Shown here in pieces: positions 46,603 to 55,344 of a stretch of DNA of 64,000 bases. Each line of letters opens with the position of its first letter. Within the stretch, counting starts at the first letter, position 1. The notes beneath the pieces are model-generated. The model saw only the letters and a program-made list of their open reading frames with translations, had not been told where the DNA came from and searched no databases. The stretch is from Streptomyces sp. PCS3-D2. GTDB taxonomy: Bacteria; Actinomycetota; Actinomycetes; Streptomycetales; Streptomycetaceae. The DNA is taken from contig NZ_CP097800.1 of the NCBI RefSeq assembly GCF_000612545.2, positions 1,860,001 to 1,924,000 of the forward strand. The letters run 5' to 3'. The translations under genes and the position numbers were made by a program.

Positions 46603-47492
46603 GGCGGTCCGCCCCCGTTCGGCCGGGCGCCGAGGTGGTGGGCGGGAGCCGCCGCGTCGGGTGCGCCGACGACCACGATCCGGCCCCGGACGCGTACGAC
46701 GTCCACCTGGATCCCGTACAGCTCGGACAGCACGGCGGTCGTCATCACCTGCTCCGGCGGGCCGACCCGGAACCCGCCCCCGGCCAGGTAGAGCACCCGG
46801 TCCGCCGGCCCCAGGACCGGATTGATCTCGTGGGTCACGAAGACCACGGCAGTGCCTGCGACCCGGCGCCGCCGGTCCACCAGGTCCGTCACCGTGCGCT
46901 GGTGCTGGAGGTCGAGGGAGAGCAGCGGCTCGTCGCACAGCAGGATCCGCGGGTCCGTGGCCAGCGCCTGCGCGACCCGCACCCGCTGCTGCTCCCCGCC
47001 GGAGAGCCGGCCGACCGGGACGTCGGCGTACGGCAGCGCGCCTACGGCGTCGAGAAGTTCCTCAACCCTCCGACGGGCGGCCCGCCGGCCGAGCGGCAGC
47101 CCCCAGCGGTGCCCTTCGAGGCCGAGCCGTACGAGGTCCCGGGCGCGCAGCAGCGTGTGCGCGGGCAGCGACTTCTGCTGCGGGACGTAGCCGATGAGCC
47201 CGGCGGAGCGGTGCGGCGGGCGGCCGAGGACCGAGACGTATCCCGCGGTGAGCGGCTGCCGGCCCAGCAGGACGCGCAGCAGGCTGGTCTTGCCCGATCC
47301 GTTCGGTCCCAGCACGGCCAGGAACTCCCCCGGCCGCACATCGAGGTCCAGATCCTGCCACAGCACGCGGTCACCGTAGGCGAGTGCGGCACCACGAAGG
47401 CTGATCACCGGCGGGAGGTCGCCTCGATCGGCCGCCCGTACCGGGAACGGCTGCGGGGCGAGCGAGTCGGTGCCCTCGTGGGTGCGCGCCAT
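46599..47492 (-). CDS. znuC: Zinc ABC transporter ATPase ZnuC
   Basis: 297 residues. Walker A GPNGSGKTS, Q-loop YVPQQKSLP, signature LSGGEQQR, Walker B ILLCDEPLL (Leu-Leu after Glu-Pro), switch His in VTHEINP. About 28 residues precede the usual domain start. ATG shares its last base region with the znuA stop, so znuA-C-B are coupled. Confidence 0.93.
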   Translation of the reverse strand: MARTHEGTDSLAPQPFPVRAADRGDLPPVISLRGAALAYGDRVLWQDLDLDVRPGEFLAVLGPNGSGKTSLLRVLLGRQPLTAGYVSVLGRPPHRSAGLIGYVPQQKSLPAHTLLRARDLVRLGLEGHRWGLPLGRRAARRRVEELLDAVGALPYADVPVGRLSGGEQQRVRVAQALATDPRILLCDEPLLSLDLQHQRTVTDLVDRRRRVAGTAVVFVTHEINPVLGPADRVLYLAGGGFRVGPPEQVMTTAVLSELYGIQVDVVRVRGRIVVVGAPDAAAPAHHLGARPNGGGPP

Positions 47493-48397
47493 TACCGCTC
47501 CAGGGCACGGTCGAGGGCGGTGATGTTGTCCGTCATCCAGCCGAGGTAGTCCTTGCCCTGCGGAAGGGTCTCCGTCACGGGCACCACGGGAATCCGGTTC
47601 TCCTCGGCGGCCTTTCTGACCTTCTCCGTCTGCGGTCCGCTGGTCTGCTCGTTGTAGACCAGGGCCTGCACGTGCCGGCCGGTGAACAGGTCGAGCGTCT
47701 CTCGCAGAACCCGGGGTGGGACCTCGTCGCCCTCCTCGACGGCCTCGCTGAAGGCCGCGGGCGTCTTGTTCACCAGGCCGCAGGCCTCGGTCAGGTAGAG
47801 CGGGACGGGCTCGGTGACCGCTACGGAGGTACCGGCGCGGCGAGCCTCGATCCGGTCCGTCCGCGCCTCCAGCCCGGCCAGCTCGTCCTTGAAGACCTGC
47901 GCGTTCTTCCGGAAGGCGTCGGCGTCGGCGGGTGAGACCCTGCCGAGGGCCTGGGCGATCCGGTCGGCGAGGCGGCCCATCGTCGGCAGGTCGTACCAGA
48001 CGTGCTCGTTGAACTCCCCCGCGACATTGGGCTCCATGCCCGAGACCTTCACGGCATCGATCACCTCGGCCGAGGAGTTGTCCGAGCTCCGCAGCATCCG
48101 GCCGACGAACTCGTCATAGCCGCCGCCGTTCTCGACGACCACCTGGGCACGGGAAAGCTGCAGCTGGGTGCGCGTGCTGGCCTCGTAGGAGTGCGGGTCC
48201 TGTGCGGGATCCCTGATGATCGACACGACGGCGACACGCCCACCCCCGACCTGCCGGACGAGGTCCCCGTACACATTCGTCGAGGCGACCACGGGGATCG
48301 GGGACGGGGCCGCGTACCCGGGCCCGCCCCCTGCGCACACCAGCGCCAGTGACAGGCCAAGAACCACCCCCGGTGTGCGGGCTGACACGCCGCGCAT
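47492..48397 (-). CDS. znuA: Zinc-binding lipoprotein/periplasmic protein ZnuA
   Basis: 301 residues of the cluster A-I metal-binding proteins. Signal peptide: RTPGVVLGLSLALVCAGGG then GYAAPSP; no clear lipobox follows, so the mature end is uncertain. Ligand regions: DPHSYEAST, FNEHVWYDL and AVTEPVPLYL. ATG at 48397 was chosen over one twelve codons upstream because GGGAGG precedes it. A Zur-like box lies about 30 bp upstream. Confidence 0.92.
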   Translation of the reverse strand: MRGVSARTPGVVLGLSLALVCAGGGPGYAAPSPIPVVASTNVYGDLVRQVGGGRVAVVSIIRDPAQDPHSYEASTRTQLQLSRAQVVVENGGGYDEFVGRMLRSSDNSSAEVIDAVKVSGMEPNVAGEFNEHVWYDLPTMGRLADRIAQALGRVSPADADAFRKNAQVFKDELAGLEARTDRIEARRAGTSVAVTEPVPLYLTEACGLVNKTPAAFSEAVEEGDEVPPRVLRETLDLFTGRHVQALVYNEQTSGPQTEKVRKAAEENRIPVVPVTETLPQGKDYLGWMTDNITALDRALER

Positions 48398-48427
48398 ACC
48401 GTCCTCCCTGCGCGAGGGAAACCGAAA

Positions 48428-48442
48428 TGGCAATCACTTGGA
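48428..48442. promoter_or_regulatory. Zur-like box in front of znuA
   Basis: TCCAAGTGATTGCCA on the minus strand matches 10 of 15 positions of TGAAAATGATTTTCA, with the conserved TGATT core. It lies in an AT-richer patch upstream of znuA. Confidence 0.55.
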
Positions 48443-48511
48443 TTATCCTCCCGCGCGGCCGGACCCTCCAGTGGAGACCCGGGCCGGCCACCCCCGGATC
48501 CCCTTGCCGGT

Positions 48512-48748
48512 TCAGCGACCGGCGTACGGCAGCAGGGCCATCTCACGCGCGTTCTTGATGGCGGCGGCGAGGGCCCGCTGCTGCTGGGCGGTCACTCGGG
48601 TGACGCGGCGGCTGCGGATCTTCCCGCGGTCGGAGATGAACTTCCGCAGCAGGTCGGTGTCCTTGTAGTCGATGTAGGTGATCCTGGCCGCGTCGAGCGG
48701 GTTGGGCTTGGACTTGGCGGGCTTGTGAGGAACGGGGCGTCGGGCCAT
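48512..48748 (-). CDS. rpsR: Ribosomal protein S18, zinc-free paralogue
   Basis: 78 residues, [19 protein letters not shown], then [22 protein letters not shown] and [22 protein letters not shown]. It lacks the Cys residues that bind zinc in the housekeeping form. Such paralogues replace the zinc protein during starvation and are Zur-repressed in actinobacteria. ATG at 48748 with GGAGAAG upstream; last gene of the leftward run from L33. Confidence 0.93.
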   Translation of the reverse strand: MARRPVPHKPAKSKPNPLDAARITYIDYKDTDLLRKFISDRGKIRSRRVTRVTAQQQRALAAAIKNAREMALLPYAGR

Positions 48749-48820
48749 GGCGGCTTCTCCTTGCACGGAACGTTTCGGTGACGGCCTCGGCAGGCCGTGA
48801 ACAGGTGGTGGGGACGGGGG

Positions 48821-49972
48821 TCAGGCGGCGTCGAGGAGGGAGTCGAAGGCGGCGGGCAAGTCCTTCCAGGCCTCGCGCCCCGACAGGTACTCCGCGTCCG
48901 TCAGCAGGCAGGAATCGAGGAGCTGTTCCAGCCCGTCCCGGTCGAGACCGGGTGAGGTGAAGACGAGGTGCTGGCAGCAGTCGCCGTGGTCGGGGTGCCA
49001 GTCCAGGGCCGCGGCGGCCCGCCGCATCGGCGGGACCATCTCCCAGGCGGCGTCGGGCAGTGACGCCAGCCACGGGCCGGCGCTCTCCACGCACAGCGCG
49101 CCGCCCGCGGCGTCCCAGGCCAGCAGGGTGTCGGGGCGGTCGGCGAGCCAGAACCTGCCACGGCTGCGGGCCGCCGCACAGCACAGGTCCTCCAACGCCT
49201 CGTAGAGACGCTCGGGATGGAAGGGCCGTCGGCGGTGCCAGACCAGGGTGGTCACCCCGGCCTCGTCCGCCTCCTGCGGCAGCAGCGCACACGCCGGGTG
49301 CTGGGCTGCTGCCGCGGCCTCGACGTCGAAGCCGGCGAACGCGGCCCGGGCGAGGTCGACTGAAGCGGCCGCCACGCGCCGTGCGGTGGGATGCAGTTGA
49401 GCCAGCAGCGCCCGATCCTCGTCGTCGGCTTCCTCGCTGTCGACGAGCGCGAGTACGGGGGCGTACTCCAGCTGGCGCGCCCAGGTGTCGCCGACGGTCC
49501 GCTGGTCGGTGGGGGCGGCGGCGAGGCCGGCGTCGGCCAGGTCGTCGCCGTTGGCGAGGCAGGGCAGGACGAGCGCGGGGTCCACGGCGGTGATCACGTT
49601 CGTCACCACCAGACGGTCCGCGCCATGACCGGCGACGACCTCCGCCATGGCCTTCGGTTCGACCGAGTCCCACAGCTCGACCACGGCGAGCCGGGTCAGG
49701 CCGCTGTCCGCCATCCGCTCCAGCTCCGGGACGAGGTCCTCGCGCAGTGCGCAGCACGCGCAGTCGTTGACCAGCGGTGCCTCACCTCGGGAGAGGGTGC
49801 CGGAGGCGTCGCGGATCAGGCGGAGCACGGTGCCGTCGGGCGCCGCGGACAGGTCGTGGTGCAGCGCCACACTCCCGGGAACGGTCCGCAGGAGCTGCTC
49901 GACGACCTCCTTCCGGGCTTCGGAGTGCATCCCGGCGACGATCACGACGGGGAGCTGGTGCTCGCGGTCCAT
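48821..49972 (-). CDS. COG0523-type protein with a degenerate P-loop
   Basis: 383 residues resembling CobW/COG0523 metallochaperone GTPases. The CxCC metal motif is kept as NDCACCALREDLVPEL, and the C-terminal domain (about 255-380) has FHPERLYEAL and the His/Cys-rich DWHPDHGDCCQHLVF. The Walker A site is not: the place of GxxGxGKT reads AGMHSEARKE. So it probably cannot bind GTP normally. ATG overlaps the L31 stop. It may act as a metal-binding partner of the intact homologue at 51402. Confidence 0.85.
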   Translation of the reverse strand: MDREHQLPVVIVAGMHSEARKEVVEQLLRTVPGSVALHHDLSAAPDGTVLRLIRDASGTLSRGEAPLVNDCACCALREDLVPELERMADSGLTRLAVVELWDSVEPKAMAEVVAGHGADRLVVTNVITAVDPALVLPCLANGDDLADAGLAAAPTDQRTVGDTWARQLEYAPVLALVDSEEADDEDRALLAQLHPTARRVAAASVDLARAAFAGFDVEAAAAAQHPACALLPQEADEAGVTTLVWHRRRPFHPERLYEALEDLCCAAARSRGRFWLADRPDTLLAWDAAGGALCVESAGPWLASLPDAAWEMVPPMRRAAAALDWHPDHGDCCQHLVFTSPGLDRDGLEQLLDSCLLTDAEYLSGREAWKDLPAAFDSLLDAA

Positions 49973-50217
49973 CAGCGGGCTCCGTAGCGGCGCTCGAACT
50001 TCTCCACGCGGCCGGCCGTGTCGAGGACGCGCGCAGTGCCGGTGTAGAAGGGGTGGCTCGCGGAGGAGATCTCCACGTCGACCACCGGGTAGGTGTTGCC
50101 GTCCTCCCAGTCGACGGTCTTGTCGCTGGTCATCGTGGAGCGGGTGAGGAAAGCGGTGCCGGAGGCGGTGTCGCGGAAGACGACGGGGCCGTAGGCGGGG
50201 TGGATTCCGGGCTTCAT
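49972..50217 (-). CDS. rpmE2: Ribosomal protein L31 type B, zinc-free
   Basis: 81 residues, [20 protein letters not shown], then [27 protein letters not shown]. Type B L31 lacks the CxxC pair of the zinc form. GGAACC..T ribosome site upstream of ATG 50217. Stop overlaps the COG0523 start. Confidence 0.95.
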   Translation of the reverse strand: MKPGIHPAYGPVVFRDTASGTAFLTRSTMTSDKTVDWEDGNTYPVVDVEISSASHPFYTGTARVLDTAGRVEKFERRYGAR

Positions 50218-50257
50218 GGCAGGAACCTTTCGGTGGTGGAGCGGGGTTGCGGGGCGG

Positions 50258-50422
50258 TCAGCGCTCTTCGCGGAAGTCGACGTGGCGACGGGCGACGGGG
50301 TCGTACTTGCGCAGCACCAGCCGGTCGGGGTCGTTGCGCCGGTTCTTGCGGGTGACATAGGTGAACCCGGTGCCCGCCGTGGAGCGGAGCTTGATGATCG
50401 GGCGGATCTCGTTGCGTGCCAT
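50258..50422 (-). CDS. rpmG: Ribosomal protein L33, zinc-free paralogue
   Basis: 54 residues, [41 protein letters not shown]. No Cys, so the zinc ribbon is absent. ATG at 50422 chosen to match the family; first gene of the leftward unit behind the divergent Zur box. Confidence 0.95.
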   Translation of the reverse strand: MARNEIRPIIKLRSTAGTGFTYVTRKNRRNDPDRLVLRKYDPVARRHVDFREER

Positions 50423-50434
50423 GGCGCTAGCATA

Positions 50435-50449
50435 TGACAATGATTTCCA
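50435..50449. promoter_or_regulatory. Zur box between L33 and L28
   Basis: TGACAATGATTTCCA matches 13 of 15 positions of TGAAAATGATTTTCA. It lies in the short AT-rich gap between divergent ribosomal genes and should repress both units when zinc is plentiful. Confidence 0.85.
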
Positions 50450-50488
50450 TTACCAACATGCCCACCCACTGAGAGAGGCGGCAGATCC

Positions 50489-50725
50489 ATGTCGGCCCAC
50501 TGCCAACTGACCGGCGCCAAGCCGGGATTCGGCAACAACATCTCCCACTCGCACCGGCGCACCTCACGCCGCTTCGACCCGAACATCCAGCACAAGCGCT
50601 ACTGGCTGCCCAGCGAGGGGCGCCACGTCCGCCTGACGCTGAGCACCAAGGCGATCAAGACGGTGGACACGATCGGCATCGAGGCCGCCGTCGCCCGGAT
50701 CCGAGCCCGCGGGGTGAAGGCCTGA
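50489..50725 (+). CDS. rpmB: Ribosomal protein L28, zinc-free paralogue
   Basis: 78 residues, [33 protein letters not shown]. The CxxC-type start of the zinc form is reduced to a single Cys. GAGAGGCGG upstream of the ATG. The stop overlaps the S14 start (TGATG). Confidence 0.95.
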   Translation: MSAHCQLTGAKPGFGNNISHSHRRTSRRFDPNIQHKRYWLPSEGRHVRLTLSTKAIKTVDTIGIEAAVARIRARGVKA

Positions 50726-51030
50726 TGGCGAAGAAGAGCAAGATCGCGCAGAACGAGAAGCGCAAGGAGATCGTCCAGCGGTACGCCGCCCGCCGGACCG
50801 AGCTCAAGGAGATCATCCGCCGACCGTCATCCAGCGCGGCCGAACGCGATGCCGCCCTCGCCGAACTGCGCCGGCAGCCGCGCAACGCCAGCGCCACCCG
50901 CGTACGCAACCGCGACAGCGTGGACGGCCGCCCCCGCGGCTACCTGCGCAAGTTCGGACTCTCCCGCGTACGGACGCGACAGCAAGCCCACGCGGGGTTC
51001 CTGCCCGGCGTGACCAAGTCGTCCTGGTAG
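50725..51030 (+). CDS. rpsN: Ribosomal protein S14, zinc-free paralogue
   Basis: 101 residues, [17 protein letters not shown], then [21 protein letters not shown]. The longer Cys-free S14 type that replaces the zinc-ribbon form. Translationally coupled to L28. Confidence 0.95.
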   Translation: MAKKSKIAQNEKRKEIVQRYAARRTELKEIIRRPSSSAAERDAALAELRRQPRNASATRVRNRDSVDGRPRGYLRKFGLSRVRTRQQAHAGFLPGVTKSSW

Positions 51031-51067
51031 GCGAACCCAGCCGCGCGCACACCCGAAAGCCCTCTAT

Positions 51068-51082
51068 TGAAAATGATTACCG
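51068..51082. promoter_or_regulatory. Zur box in front of L32
   Basis: TGAAAATGATTACCG matches 12 of 15 positions of the Zur palindrome, 145 bp upstream of the L32 start. A GC-rich inverted pair, GTCCGCGTGCGGCACCCC and GGGGTGCCGCACGCGGAC, follows at about 51104-51162 in the leader and could form a long hairpin in the mRNA. Confidence 0.8.
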
Positions 51083-51226
51083 TTAGAGGTTAGGGTGCAT
51101 CGGTCCGCGTGCGGCACCCCTACGGGCAAGCAAGGGGGGCTCCGCGGGGTGCCGCACGCGGACTCACGAATCAGCCGTGCCATCACGGCGGAACAGCATC
51201 AACCAACCGAACCGAGGAACTTCACC

Positions 51227-51397
51227 ATGGCCGTCCCCAAGCGGAAGATGTCCCGCAGCAACACCCGTCACCGCCGCGCCCAGTGGAAGGCGACCACTCC
51301 CCAGCTGGTGCCGGTCACCGTCGACGGGTCCGTCTACCAGGTCCCTCAGCGCCTGGTGAAGGCGTACGAGCGCGGCCTCATCCACCCCGAGGGCTGA
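51227..51397 (+). CDS. rpmF: Ribosomal protein L32, zinc-free paralogue
   Basis: 56 residues, [20 protein letters not shown]. The usual CxxC...C zinc site of L32 is absent. ATG at 51227 follows GAGGAA. Next gene starts 5 bp later, so both share one message. Confidence 0.95.
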   Translation: MAVPKRKMSRSNTRHRRAQWKATTPQLVPVTVDGSVYQVPQRLVKAYERGLIHPEG

Positions 51398-51401
51398 TCC
51401 C

Positions 51402-52574
51402 GTGGCGTCGCACGACCTCCTGCCGGTGACCGTCCTGTCCGGTTTCCTCGGCGCGGGAAAGACGACCCTGCTCAACCACGTCCTGGGCAACCGCGAGGGC
51501 CTGCGCGTCGCGGTGATCGTCAATGACATGAGCGAGGTCAACATCGACGCGGCGCTCGTGCGCGGTGGCGAGGCGGCGCTCTCGCGTACCGAGGAGCGGC
51601 TGGTCGAGATGACCAACGGGTGCATCTGCTGCACCCTGCGCGACGACCTGCTGGAGGAGGTCGACCGGCTCGCCCGCGAGGGCCGCTTCGATTACCTGCT
51701 CATCGAGTCAAGCGGCATCTCCGAGCCCATGCCGGTCGCCGCGACCTTCTCCTTCCCCCGGGACGACGGCGCCACCCTCGGCGACCTCGCCCGCCTCGAC
51801 ACCATGGTCACCGTCGTGGACGCCGCGAACTTCCTGCGGGAACTCGAAGGCGGGGACGAACTGGCCGCGCGTGGCCTCGCCGCCTACGAGGACGACGAAC
51901 GCACCATCAGCGACCTGCTCGTCGACCAGGTCGAGTTCGCCGACGTCATCGTCCTCAACAAGCTCGACCTGGTGAAGCCGGACCAAGCCGCACGCCTGCG
52001 GGCCGCGCTGACCCGCCTGAACCCGGCCGCCCGAGTCGTGCCCGCCGTACGCGGACACGTGGCCCTCGAACACGTCCTGGGAACCGGCCTGTTCGACGTC
52101 GAGAAGGCCCAGCAGGCGCCGGGCTGGGTTCAGGAGCTCAACGGCGACCACGTCCCCGAGACCGAGGAGTACGGGATCTCCTCGGCCGTGTTCCGCGCCG
52201 ACGCGGCCTTTCACCCCGGTCGGCTGTGGACGTTCGTCACCAAGGGCCTCGACAGCGGCACCTTCGGGCGGATCCTGCGCTCCAAGGGCTTCTTCTGGCT
52301 CGCCAGCCGCCCCCGTGTGACCGGCCTGTGGTCGCAGGCCGGCGCCGTGGCCCGCTTCGAACCCTCCGGCACCCGCGGACCCGGCACCGCACAGGGCCAG
52401 GAACTGGTCTTCATCGGCACCGGTATGCGCCACGAAGCCCTCCTGGCGGCGCTGGACGCCTGTCTGCTCGCGCCGGGCGAACCCGTGCCGGACGGCGACG
52501 AGTTCCCGGCCTGGGAGACGTACGGAGCCGACGACGCCTGCGACATCCACGAGCACGCCGCAGAGGCGGCTTGA
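51402..52574 (+). CDS. COG0523-family metallochaperone GTPase (intact)
   Basis: 390 residues. Walker [15 protein letters not shown], metal motif [11 protein letters not shown], switch region [19 protein letters not shown] base motif, C-terminal domain from about 255. Family members deliver zinc to essential enzymes in starvation (ZigA, YciC, ZNG1). GTG at 51402 follows the L32 stop by 4 bp. The His/Asp-containing tail [13 protein letters not shown] may bind metal. Confidence 0.92.
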   Translation: MASHDLLPVTVLSGFLGAGKTTLLNHVLGNREGLRVAVIVNDMSEVNIDAALVRGGEAALSRTEERLVEMTNGCICCTLRDDLLEEVDRLAREGRFDYLLIESSGISEPMPVAATFSFPRDDGATLGDLARLDTMVTVVDAANFLRELEGGDELAARGLAAYEDDERTISDLLVDQVEFADVIVLNKLDLVKPDQAARLRAALTRLNPAARVVPAVRGHVALEHVLGTGLFDVEKAQQAPGWVQELNGDHVPETEEYGISSAVFRADAAFHPGRLWTFVTKGLDSGTFGRILRSKGFFWLASRPRVTGLWSQAGAVARFEPSGTRGPGTAQGQELVFIGTGMRHEALLAALDACLLAPGEPVPDGDEFPAWETYGADDACDIHEHAAEAA

Positions 52575-52578
52575 GACT

Positions 52579-52621
52579 CCGGGCTGGGCGGTGGTCGCAG
52601 CCACGGCACCGCCCAGCCCGG
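52579..52621 (+). terminator. Terminator hairpin after the COG0523 gene
   Basis: Perfect 15-bp inverted repeat CCGGGCTGGGCGGTG / CACCGCCCAGCCCGG with a 13-nt loop, starting 5 bp after the stop. No T tract. Confidence 0.8.
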
Positions 52622-52793
52622 TCCCGCCCGGGAACCGGGGTCGCGCACGGCCCCAGCGACCGAGGCCGTGCCGGCGAGACCGTCGCGATCGCTGGCTGCG
52701 GAACCTTGCTGAGCACTCCGCCGGGGACACGGAAGGTGCCGCGCTCGCAGTTTGTGCGTACTGCAAGGCCCCGGGTTCGGGCATGCTGGTGAC

Positions 52794-53120
52794 ATGAGCA
52801 GCAGGTACGCACAGCTTCGGCCGTACACCCTGCCGGACTCGCTCGCGGAGCTGAGCGGGCCGGTGGACGGCCGCGTGGTCCTGCCCCGGCACCTGGACTG
52901 GGGCCCGCACTACGAATACGACCTGGCCGACGATGCAGACGCGCGTCTGATGTACGAGCGGGTGATCCGCGAGGCGCAAACGCCCGAGGACCTGCACGCC
53001 CACCTCAATGCCGACGTACTGCGGAGCCACTGGCGGACCCTGTTCCTGCCCGGCCCCGCGAGGGCCGCCTGGGAAGCCCGGTTCCCCGAACTCGCCAGTG
53101 CGTCTGCGGCGGCCGCGTAG
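52794..53120 (+). CDS. Conserved hypothetical protein upstream of AbiEii-like gene
   Basis: 108 residues, MSSRYAQLRPYTLPDSLAEL, HLDWGPHYEYDLADDAD, MYERVIREAQTPEDLHAHLNA. I do not recognise a domain. Its stop overlaps the GTG of the next gene (TAGTG), like a two-gene toxin-antitoxin-type unit, so it may be the partner of the nucleotidyltransferase-like protein. It is not an AbiEi-type regulator by sequence. Confidence 0.7.
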   Translation: MSSRYAQLRPYTLPDSLAELSGPVDGRVVLPRHLDWGPHYEYDLADDADARLMYERVIREAQTPEDLHAHLNADVLRSHWRTLFLPGPARAAWEARFPELASASAAAA

Positions 53121-53851
53121 TGGAAGACCTGCACCACGGGCTCATCCGCATCGGCCTGGAAGCACTCGCCAAGGCCTTCGGCTACCGGCTCGCCGGCGGA
53201 TAGGCCGTCCAGGCCCACCACCTCGTCAGCCGAGTCAGTGACGACGTCGACCTCTTCACCCCGATCGGACGTGCCGAAGGGGAGCTACCGCAGGCGATCG
53301 CGCGTCTCGCCGAGGCCTACCGGAAGGCCGGGTACCTGGTCCAGGTCACCCAGCAAGCACAGGTGTATGCGCGCCTGCACCTCACCGATCCGGACTCCGG
53401 CGCCCAGTCCAAGGTGGAGCTGGTCGGCGACCTGCTGCACCATCCACCGGTCGAATCGGAACTCGGACCGGTCCTCCACCTCGACGACCTCGCCGCGGCC
53501 AAGACCGGTGCCCTGTTCGGTCGCGCCGAAGTCCGGGATGCGATCGATGTCCACGCACTGCGGAAGGCCGGCTACACGCGCGCCCGGCTGTTGGAACTCG
53601 CCGCGCAGAACGAGGCCGAACCCAGCCTCGACGAGTACACGTCCGCCCTCGCCCGCGTCCAGCACCACGCCGACCGACAGTTCGCCGCGTACGGCCTCGA
53701 CGCCCAGGCCGCAGCCGCCATCCGCGAGGAATTCGCGGCCTGGCACCGCGAGCTCACCGACCAAGTCCACGCCGAGGCCGCCAGCCCACTCCCCGACACG
53801 CCCCCGCATCCGGACCCGGACCCGGACCACGACAGACCTACCGGGCGGTAG
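53120..53851 (+). pseudogene. AbiEii-like nucleotidyltransferase interrupted by an amber codon
   Basis: GTG at 53120 opens a frame that would give 243 residues but has TAG at 53201-53203, exactly in the conserved GG-x-AV-x-AH motif (LAGG-stop-AVQAHH), where the family usually has an aromatic residue. Downstream the frame is intact and well conserved: SDDVDLFTP with the catalytic-type Asp pair, HLDDLAAAKTGALFGR, and a helical C-terminus. One base change from a Tyr codon explains it. The remaining gap, 53852-54222, holds no gene I can support. Confidence 0.75.
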
Positions 53852-54188
53852 ACGAAGCGGAGGCACTCGCGCCAGGCCACGACGCGGCCAAGAAGGCACC
53901 GATGCCGTACGCGGAACGGCCTGTGGCCCAGGCGCGGTGCGCCGAGTGCCGTGAGCCTCGCGACCAGCTGCGGCTGCCGCAAGCTCGCTGCAAGGAGGAC
54001 GATCTCTTGGGGCGCAAGGGCCTGGTGCGCGACGCGCAACGGGCACCGCCCCGGCGGGAGCAGGACCTCTCCCTTTCCGGCGCCTGCTGCGGGCGCGACC
54101 TCGTCGACTCGGAGTTGGACTGGTAGACCTGGAACCGCGATGAACAAGGGATCATGTGCGGAATATTCTTAGGCATAAAATCGTGTAT

Positions 54189-54215
54189 CCTCTAGGGAGT
54201 TGACATCGCTAGAGG
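54189..54215. promoter_or_regulatory. Inverted repeat in front of the XRE-ImmA gene
   Basis: CCTCTAG (54189-54195) and CTAGAGG (54209-54215) form a perfect 7-bp inverted repeat with a 13-bp spacer, 8 bp before the GTG. Position and symmetry fit an autoregulatory operator for the HTH protein encoded next. Confidence 0.55.
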
Positions 54216-54222
54216 GCTGGAG

Positions 54223-55341
54223 GTGGACGTGAGCGACCAGAGAACCCTGGTGGCGGATCCCGCCATGCTGACGTTGGCCCGCGACTCGCGTGGCTGGACA
54301 CAGTCCGACCTCGCTGGCGAGTTGTCACGCCTGGAGGGCACCCGCATCACTCAGGGGTACGTGAGCCGAGCTGAAGCTGGCCGCATTCCCGTCAGGGACG
54401 GGCGTGTCCAACTGTTCGCCGACGCGCTTCGGTATACCGCCGACATGCTGTGCCGCACGTCTGATACGGCCGGGGCAGGCGTCGGGCTGGTCCATCACCG
54501 CAAGCGCGCCTCCATGGGCGCACCCGCCCTGCGTCGAATCCATGCAACGCTGGCGATCACCCGCCTCCAGGTGGAATCCGTCACCCAAGCGGCAGACTTC
54601 CGTCGCCCTAGCCAGTTTCGGCGCATTGAGGTAAACGACTTCGACACCCCTGCGGACGCGGCAGAGACGGTGCGTGCGGAATGGAGCGTTCCCGCAGGGC
54701 CCATCGATGACGTGGTCGCCCTACTCGAAGGCGCCGGCGCACTGGTCGTAGTCCGCGACCTCTGCACCACCGAACTCGACGCAGTAAGCCAGTGGCCTGC
54801 GGGCAAGGCGCCGCTGATTCTTCTCAATTCCAGTGCCCCCGCAGACCGTTCCCGATTCAGTCTCGCGCATGAGCTGGGCCACCTGGTGATGCACGGCGAG
54901 CCCGGCGAGGGGCGCGTACAGGAGGAACAGGCCAATCGGTTCGCTGCCGAATTCCTCATGCCCCACGACGCCGTCCTGCCCGAACTGAAACCAGGTATCG
55001 ACGTATCCCGCCTGCTCGACCTCAAGGCGAGGTGGGGAGTGTCCATGGCAGCGCTCATCAGACGGGCCATGGACTTGGGGGTTGTCAGCGAATGGCAATA
55101 CCGCACGATCATGGTCGAGTTGTCCGCCCTGGGCTATCGCACCAACGAACCGACAACCATCCGGCGCGAATCCCCGCGCCAGCTCGCTCAAGCCGTCACC
55201 CGGCTTGAGGAGCAGCTCCACCTCAGTCCGACTGAGACCGCCCACCTGGCGGGCCTGGGTCGCGAGGAGTTCCACGAGATCTACTTGTGCGCTTCTTCTC
55301 CGTCCGGACACAAGGATGTGCCGGACCCTTCTGCGAGGTGA
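54223..55341 (+). CDS. XRE-type HTH regulator with ImmA/IrrE metallopeptidase domain
   Basis: 372 residues. An HTH domain at about 14-70 (DSRGWTQSDLAGELS, ITQGYVSRAEAG) is followed by a zinc peptidase domain with SLAHELGHLVMH (HExxH) and the third ligand region EEQANRFAAEFLMP. Such proteins act as regulators whose partners are controlled by proteolysis, typical of phage- or island-borne systems. The GTG at 54223 was taken; a GTG at 54229 with GGAGG five bases upstream is an equally good start. The next gene begins 3 bp after its stop. Confidence 0.9.
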   Translation: MDVSDQRTLVADPAMLTLARDSRGWTQSDLAGELSRLEGTRITQGYVSRAEAGRIPVRDGRVQLFADALRYTADMLCRTSDTAGAGVGLVHHRKRASMGAPALRRIHATLAITRLQVESVTQAADFRRPSQFRRIEVNDFDTPADAAETVRAEWSVPAGPIDDVVALLEGAGALVVVRDLCTTELDAVSQWPAGKAPLILLNSSAPADRSRFSLAHELGHLVMHGEPGEGRVQEEQANRFAAEFLMPHDAVLPELKPGIDVSRLLDLKARWGVSMAALIRRAMDLGVVSEWQYRTIMVELSALGYRTNEPTTIRRESPRQLAQAVTRLEEQLHLSPTETAHLAGLGREEFHEIYLCASSPSGHKDVPDPSAR

Positions 55342-55344
55342 TTC

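Noticed and set aside
53902-54126. Small 74-codon frame with several Cys residues
   Set aside because: No ribosome site, no family resemblance, and overlapping frames are equally open.
54200-54205. TTGACA as a -35 box of the XRE-ImmA gene
   Set aside because: A -10 box 17 bp downstream would fall on the start codon. The hexamer lies inside the inverted repeat and is probably coincidental.
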